Shown here piece after piece: positions 6,112-9,248 of a DNA stretch of 9,248 nucleotides. The DNA comes from Prosthecobacter sp. (GTDB lineage: Bacteria; Verrucomicrobiota; Verrucomicrobiia; Verrucomicrobiales; Verrucomicrobiaceae), in NCBI GenBank assembly GCA_025869455.1, contig JAOZVT010000609.1, positions 1 to 9,248 of the forward strand. Direction: 5' to 3'. The position numbers were made by a program, and so were the translations under genes. How positions within the stretch are numbered: the stretch's first letter is position 1; the number at the start of each line of letters is the position of its first letter. A model generated the notes under the pieces. The model was not told where the DNA came from and did not search any database. It saw only the letters and a program-made list of their open reading frames with translations.

Positions 6112-8274
6112 ATGAAACCGATCATTTACCCGAGCATCCTTGCTCTCCTTTCTATGGCACTGGTCAGTTGTGAGCCTCCATCAGCTCCCAACAATGCCGC
6201 CGCTGACGAAGCACGGCAAAAACTGGAAGAAACCCAGGCCGCCTATGAACAACAAGCCGCCGACATGCAGGCGAGGAGTGCCGAACTGCAGCAACAACTG
6301 GCGGATCTAGAAAAAAGCATCAAGGACAAAGAAAATGCCGAATTGCAGGCCAAACTGGATGCCATCCAGTTGGAAAACGAAAAGCTGATGGCGGAGGCCG
6401 AAGCCGCCCGCCAGAAGAGCGATGAATTGCGAGATCAGCTGGACGCCGTACAAACGACGCCCACCCCCACTCCCTACCCACAACAAGCCCCCAACTACAA
6501 CGACCAGCCCTGGGAAGATGATAATGCGGATTACTCCATGTTTTATGAAGAACTGAATCCATACGGCCAGTGGTTAGAGGTCGAAGGTTATGGGTATGCT
6601 TGGCAGCCAAATCTTGCCACTCGTTCCACTTGGCGTCCCTATGTGGATGGCCGCTGGGTGTGGAGTGATCATGGTTGGGCCTGGGATACACCGGAGCCGT
6701 TTGGCTGGGCTACCTACCACTATGGCCGCTGGGTTCAGATCAACCGCCGTGGCTGGGTCTGGGTCCCTGGACGTGAATGGGCACCAGCCTGGGTTTCTTG
6801 GCGCTCAGGAGATGACTGTGTAGGCTGGGCTCCCCTGCCGCCCATCCGGCGCCACGGATTCACCAGCATCGGCTACGAATGCGATGTGAACTACGGATTG
6901 TCCCCTAGCAGCTACATCTTCATTGAGGCAAACAACTTTGGCCGCAGCAGTTATGTCAATGTTTGCCTCTCACTTTCCAACATCACAGGCTTCTTTCAGC
7001 AAACAGTGAATGTGACGAACATCATTCAGATTAATCAGCAGCAGACCAACATCTATGTGAACCGCGGTGGGCCAGATCGCCGCTGGCTGGAAAAACGGAT
7101 TGGCCGCCCAGTTCCCGTCGCCCCAGTTCGTGTTGCTAAAACTCTTGAGCGGCCTGAGTTAGTTAAAGCAGACAGCGATGGTGTGCGTCCGCTCATCGCC
7201 GCTCCGCTGCCCTCAGGACGGGGAGATCGTCCATCACGAGGCCCTAAAGCTGCCACTAAAATTGCCCGTCCAGCCATCGTCGATGCCTGGAGTGAAGTTC
7301 CGTCTGATCGCCGCCAGAGTCTTCGTGATGCAGTCAGCCGTCAGGCCAAGGGACCAAAACCCACCGTGGTGAATGAATTGCCAGAAACTCCCGGCCGCGA
7401 TCATGAGCCAACCCCACGCCCTGAAGTACGCCCAGGGATTCCGCTTCCAGGAACCCCCGCCACAACACCAGACCGCATGGCTGATCGTGATCGTGATCGC
7501 CGCCCCGACAATACACCGCGTCCAGGGATGCGACCAGGAACCAATGACGAAGCCGCCCAAAAAGCCGAACTAGCCCGCCGTGAAGCTGAAGCAGCCAAAA
7601 GCCGAGAAGCCGCCGCTGAATCCATGAAAAAAGCCGAGATGGATCGTCGCCAGCGCGATGAGGACATGCTCCGCAATCGTAAAGCTCAAATGAACCAGGC
7701 GCAGGAACTGTCACGCCAAAAAGCGGAGGCAGCGAAAGCCAAGCAGGCCGAAGAAGCTCAACAAACGGAGATGAAGCGCCGCATGCGCGATGCCGAGGCG
7801 ATGAAGGCCAAACAAGAAGATTTAGTCCGCAAGCAAGCCGAAGCAGCCGCCATGCAAAAGCAGATCTTGGAGCAAAAACAGCGCAATGACGAACTGCGGC
7901 GCCAACAAACGGAAGCGATGAAAGCGCGCGATGCCCAAACGGCACAACAGGCCGAGATGGTCCGCCGTCAGCGCGATGCAGAAACGAGCCGTGCCCGTGA
8001 AGCCGCCATGGCCCAACAGCAAGAAATAGCCCGCAAACAAGCTGAAGCAGCCGAAATGCAGCGTCGCCAGATCGAAACCCAAAAGCTAGAAAAAGCTCGT
8101 GAAAACGCAGCCCGGCAGCAGCAGGAAATGGCCAATCGCCAACGCGAAGCTGCACAACGAACCGCCCAAGAAGCTGCTCAAAAACGTGCTTCTGAAGAAG
8201 CTCAGCGTGGCCAACCCCAAAAGAGCAAGAACAGGGATGATGACACCTCCCGCGACACTCGCAGGCAGCGCTAA
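6112..8274 (+). CDS. Large lipoprotein with DUF6600-like Trp/Tyr/Gly-rich domain flanked by coiled coils
   Basis: This 720-aa protein begins with a lipoprotein signal (LLSMALVSC, lipid-modified Cys at residue 20), so it should be exported and anchored in a membrane. Residues about 30-117 form a Gln/Glu/Lys-rich coiled coil, followed by a short Pro/Gln linker. Residues about 140-245 are a domain with repeated aromatic motifs: NPYGQW, YGYAWQP, DGRWVWSDHGWAWD, GWATYHYGRW, GWVWVPGREWAPAWV and GWAPLPP. This pattern matches DUF6600-type proteins as I know them, whose function is not established. An Asn-rich part (about 265-325) follows, then a Pro/Arg-rich probably disordered linker (about 345-485), and from 486 to about 705 a second, strongly charged Ala/Glu/Lys/Arg/Gln coiled coil with diverged repeats. 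The tail is basic and acidic mixed. The ATG at 6112 gives the signal peptide directly and has no Shine-Dalgarno. A strong terminator lies downstream. A role as a structural or spanning envelope component is inferred only from its shape. Confidence 0.88.
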   Translation: MKPIIYPSILALLSMALVSCEPPSAPNNAAADEARQKLEETQAAYEQQAADMQARSAELQQQLADLEKSIKDKENAELQAKLDAIQLENEKLMAEAEAARQKSDELRDQLDAVQTTPTPTPYPQQAPNYNDQPWEDDNADYSMFYEELNPYGQWLEVEGYGYAWQPNLATRSTWRPYVDGRWVWSDHGWAWDTPEPFGWATYHYGRWVQINRRGWVWVPGREWAPAWVSWRSGDDCVGWAPLPPIRRHGFTSIGYECDVNYGLSPSSYIFIEANNFGRSSYVNVCLSLSNITGFFQQTVNVTNIIQINQQQTNIYVNRGGPDRRWLEKRIGRPVPVAPVRVAKTLERPELVKADSDGVRPLIAAPLPSGRGDRPSRGPKAATKIARPAIVDAWSEVPSDRRQSLRDAVSRQAKGPKPTVVNELPETPGRDHEPTPRPEVRPGIPLPGTPATTPDRMADRDRDRRPDNTPRPGMRPGTNDEAAQKAELARREAEAAKSREAAAESMKKAEMDRRQRDEDMLRNRKAQMNQAQELSRQKAEAAKAKQAEEAQQTEMKRRMRDAEAMKAKQEDLVRKQAEAAAMQKQILEQKQRNDELRRQQTEAMKARDAQTAQQAEMVRRQRDAETSRAREAAMAQQQEIARKQAEAAEMQRRQIETQKLEKARENAARQQQEMANRQREAAQRTAQEAAQKRASEEAQRGQPQKSKNRDDDTSRDTRRQR

Positions 8275-8327
8275 ACAAATCTAGCCCATCTTATCCCAAA
8301 CATAAGGGTCACTGAACATTGACCTCC

Positions 8328-8371
8328 GAAGGCGACCGTGATAGACCGCAGTCTATGAACGGTCGCTTTTT
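8328..8371 (+). terminator. Intrinsic terminator after the lipoprotein gene, overlapping the next gene's start
   Basis: GCGACCGT (8332-8339) pairs perfectly with ACGGTCGC (8359-8366). Inside it, after a one-versus-two-base internal bulge, ATAGAC (8341-8346) pairs with GTCTAT (8351-8356) around a CGCA loop. Five T follow at 8367-8371, and GAA at 8328-8330 can extend the stem into them. This is the layout of a rho-independent terminator read on the plus strand, starting 53 bases after the lipoprotein stop codon. The minus-strand reading has no T-run, so it appears to work in one direction. The 3' half contains the ATG (8355-8357) chosen for the cytochrome gene. Confidence 0.85.
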
Positions 8372-8825
8372 CTTGCTCACGATTGGAATGACATTGCTGA
8401 CCATGACTGGTAGCAGCACCCCCACTGAATCTGAGACACGCCCTAGGGGTCAAAACGTCTTGGACCAAGCCACGCTAAAACAAGCGCAAACAGGCCAAGT
8501 GGACTTCAAGAGCCACATCAAACCCATTTTAGAAACCAAATGTGCCCCTTGTCACAATCAGGAAGCTCTGCCTGACCGCATGAGTTTAGCCAATCACCGA
8601 GAGGCTCTGCGTTCTGGCACCTTGCGTGGCTTTATCATACCCGGTCAGCCAGATGTCAGCCCTTTACTCACCCGACTACAAAGCGCACACACAAATGTGC
8701 AGGCCATGCCTCCTGTGGGAGAAAGCTTAACCCCAGACGAAGTCTCCTTAATCAAACGCTGGATTCGCCAAGGAGCCTATTGGCCCTCTGGTGCAGATGG
8801 AAATTTAAAGACATTGGCACGATAA
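8355..8825 (+). CDS. Small exported cytochrome c, planctomycete-type (PSCyt1-like)
   Basis: The 156-aa product has a short N-terminal signal (NGRFFLLTIGMTLLTMTG), followed by a c-type cytochrome domain. The heme-binding motif is C63-A-P-C66-H67, preceded by FKSHIKPILETK; M118 in QAMPPVGE is the likely second axial ligand, and DEVSLIKRWIRQGAYWP closes the fold. This FxxxIxPIL..KCxxCH...MPP...LIxxWIxxGAxWP pattern is characteristic of the PSCyt1 family, which in Planctomycetes and Verrucomicrobia is usually the first domain of much larger proteins. Here it stands alone. It should act in the periplasm as an electron carrier or as part of a redox complex, but no partner enzyme is in the window. 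The start is uncertain: ATG 8355 gives the best signal peptide yet lies inside the terminator hairpin. TTG 8319, TTG 8373 and ATG 8388 are alternatives in the same frame. Confidence 0.88.
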   Translation: MNGRFFLLTIGMTLLTMTGSSTPTESETRPRGQNVLDQATLKQAQTGQVDFKSHIKPILETKCAPCHNQEALPDRMSLANHREALRSGTLRGFIIPGQPDVSPLLTRLQSAHTNVQAMPPVGESLTPDEVSLIKRWIRQGAYWPSGADGNLKTLAR

Positions 8826-8968
8826 ATATCGTTTGAAAATCCATCTTGAACGAAGGGTGTACTGCGTGGCATCTTAACTGCTGCGGAGTCCCAGGTTCAA
8901 ATCTCATGCGTCAAACTTTCCCACTACCTTCACCCCGCGTTTCTCTACATCGTCAAAACGGTGGGGTT

Positions 8969-9247
8969 ATGCCTGTAGTGATCGTCGTTATTGCACTAGC
9001 CATCAGTGCGATAATCTTCTTTGTTTTTACTCGTCCAGCCCTGGAAAAATCCACTGGTGATAAAGCGGCCAAATCAGCCGAAACACCGCAGTCAATCACT
9101 GAAAAAACACCCGCAAAGCCAGCTTCTCCAGCCGCACCGTCGGTGGTGCCACCGCCTCCCCCCCCTCCACCAAAAACCGTTTTTGGGTTTGGCCGCCCGT
9201 TGGACGTGGGTAAAGTAATGGGACGCAGCCGGTCAGCGGGAGATTAA
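8969..9247 (+). CDS. Small single-pass membrane protein with Ala/Pro-rich tail, function unknown
   Basis: The 92-aa product starts with a transmembrane helix (about residues 3-21, VVIVVIALAISAIIFFVF), then a Lys/Ala/Ser/Pro-rich stretch, eight consecutive prolines (61-68), and a short end with VFGFGRPLDVGKVMGRS. The layout resembles the N-terminus of TonB-like or other inner-membrane anchored proteins with an extended periplasmic linker, but no functional domain follows, so I do not recognise the family. ATG 8969 was chosen because a GGTGGGG lies just upstream and the membrane helix starts at once. The frame is open back to a TTG at 8846, with another ATG at 8906, but the added residues look non-coding. 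The 143 bases between the cytochrome stop and this start hold no other feature I can support. The proline run is encoded across eight consecutive C (9158-9165). The protein ends one base before the window edge. Confidence 0.6.
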   Translation: MPVVIVVIALAISAIIFFVFTRPALEKSTGDKAAKSAETPQSITEKTPAKPASPAAPSVVPPPPPPPPKTVFGFGRPLDVGKVMGRSRSAGD

Positions 9248-9248
9248 A

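Noticed and set aside
7334..8278. 314-codon open frame on the minus strand opposite the lipoprotein gene's 3' half.
   Set aside because: It is a by-product of the Ala/Glu/Gln/Lys/Arg-rich repetitive coding strand. The translation is low-complexity, rich in Cys, His and Leu, with no recognisable domain.
8846..8925. tRNA-like segment: GGTTCAAATC (8894-8903) resembles a T-loop, with a possible five-pair stem around TCTTAAC upstream.
   Set aside because: The T-stem and acceptor arms do not pair, and the anticodon loop lacks U33. It is at most a decayed remnant and probably chance.
8846..8968. Upstream extension of the small membrane protein to TTG 8846 or ATG 8906.
   Set aside because: The added residues are Cys/His/Pro-rich and would put about 20-40 residues before the membrane helix; ATG 8969 has a purine-rich site upstream and starts at the helix.

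Overview
The window looks like chromosomal DNA from a member of the Verrucomicrobiota, with Prosthecobacter/Verrucomicrobium-like bacteria the best guess. The reasons are a Ser/Thr kinase fused to PEGA and formylglycine-enzyme-like (FGE/SUMF1) domains, a small 'planctomycete-type' cytochrome c (PSCyt1-like), a DUF6600-like Trp/Tyr/Gly-rich lipoprotein, moderately high GC, and start codons mostly without a Shine-Dalgarno sequence. This assignment rests on gene content and is an inference. No mobile element, CRISPR array, rRNA or convincing tRNA is visible.

Left block, minus strand, bases 5915 down to 1: three genes are read in the same direction. They are tilS (tRNA-Ile lysidine synthetase, GTG start), an 868-aa two-halved M16 zinc metallopeptidase, and a membrane-anchored Ser/Thr kinase with a PEGA-FGE-PEGA-FGE sensor side. 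The kinase runs off the left edge of the window, so its C-terminus is missing. tilS and the peptidase are separated by 82 bases. The peptidase and the kinase are separated by 149 bases that hold a near-perfect 17-bp inverted repeat (82 bp overall) and a good sigma70-like promoter whose -35 lies inside one repeat arm.

Middle, 5916-6111: a 196-bp divergent intergenic region between tilS and the lipoprotein gene, with a 10-bp direct repeat spaced 19 bp.

Right block, plus strand, 6112-9247: a 720-aa lipoprotein (lipobox, coiled coil, DUF6600-like domain, Pro-rich linker, long charged C-terminal coiled coil), a 156-aa exported class I-like cytochrome c, and a 92-aa single-pass membrane protein with a proline run. 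A strong intrinsic terminator hairpin follows the lipoprotein gene, and the most likely ATG of the cytochrome gene lies inside that hairpin. This is the most unusual arrangement in the window.

Functionally, tilS is housekeeping translation machinery. The others are probably envelope or signalling proteins. Nothing in the sequence ties them into one pathway, and I do not see a clearly new multi-gene system. The best leads are the terminator/start overlap, the inverted repeat before the kinase gene, and the duplicated sensor module in the kinase.
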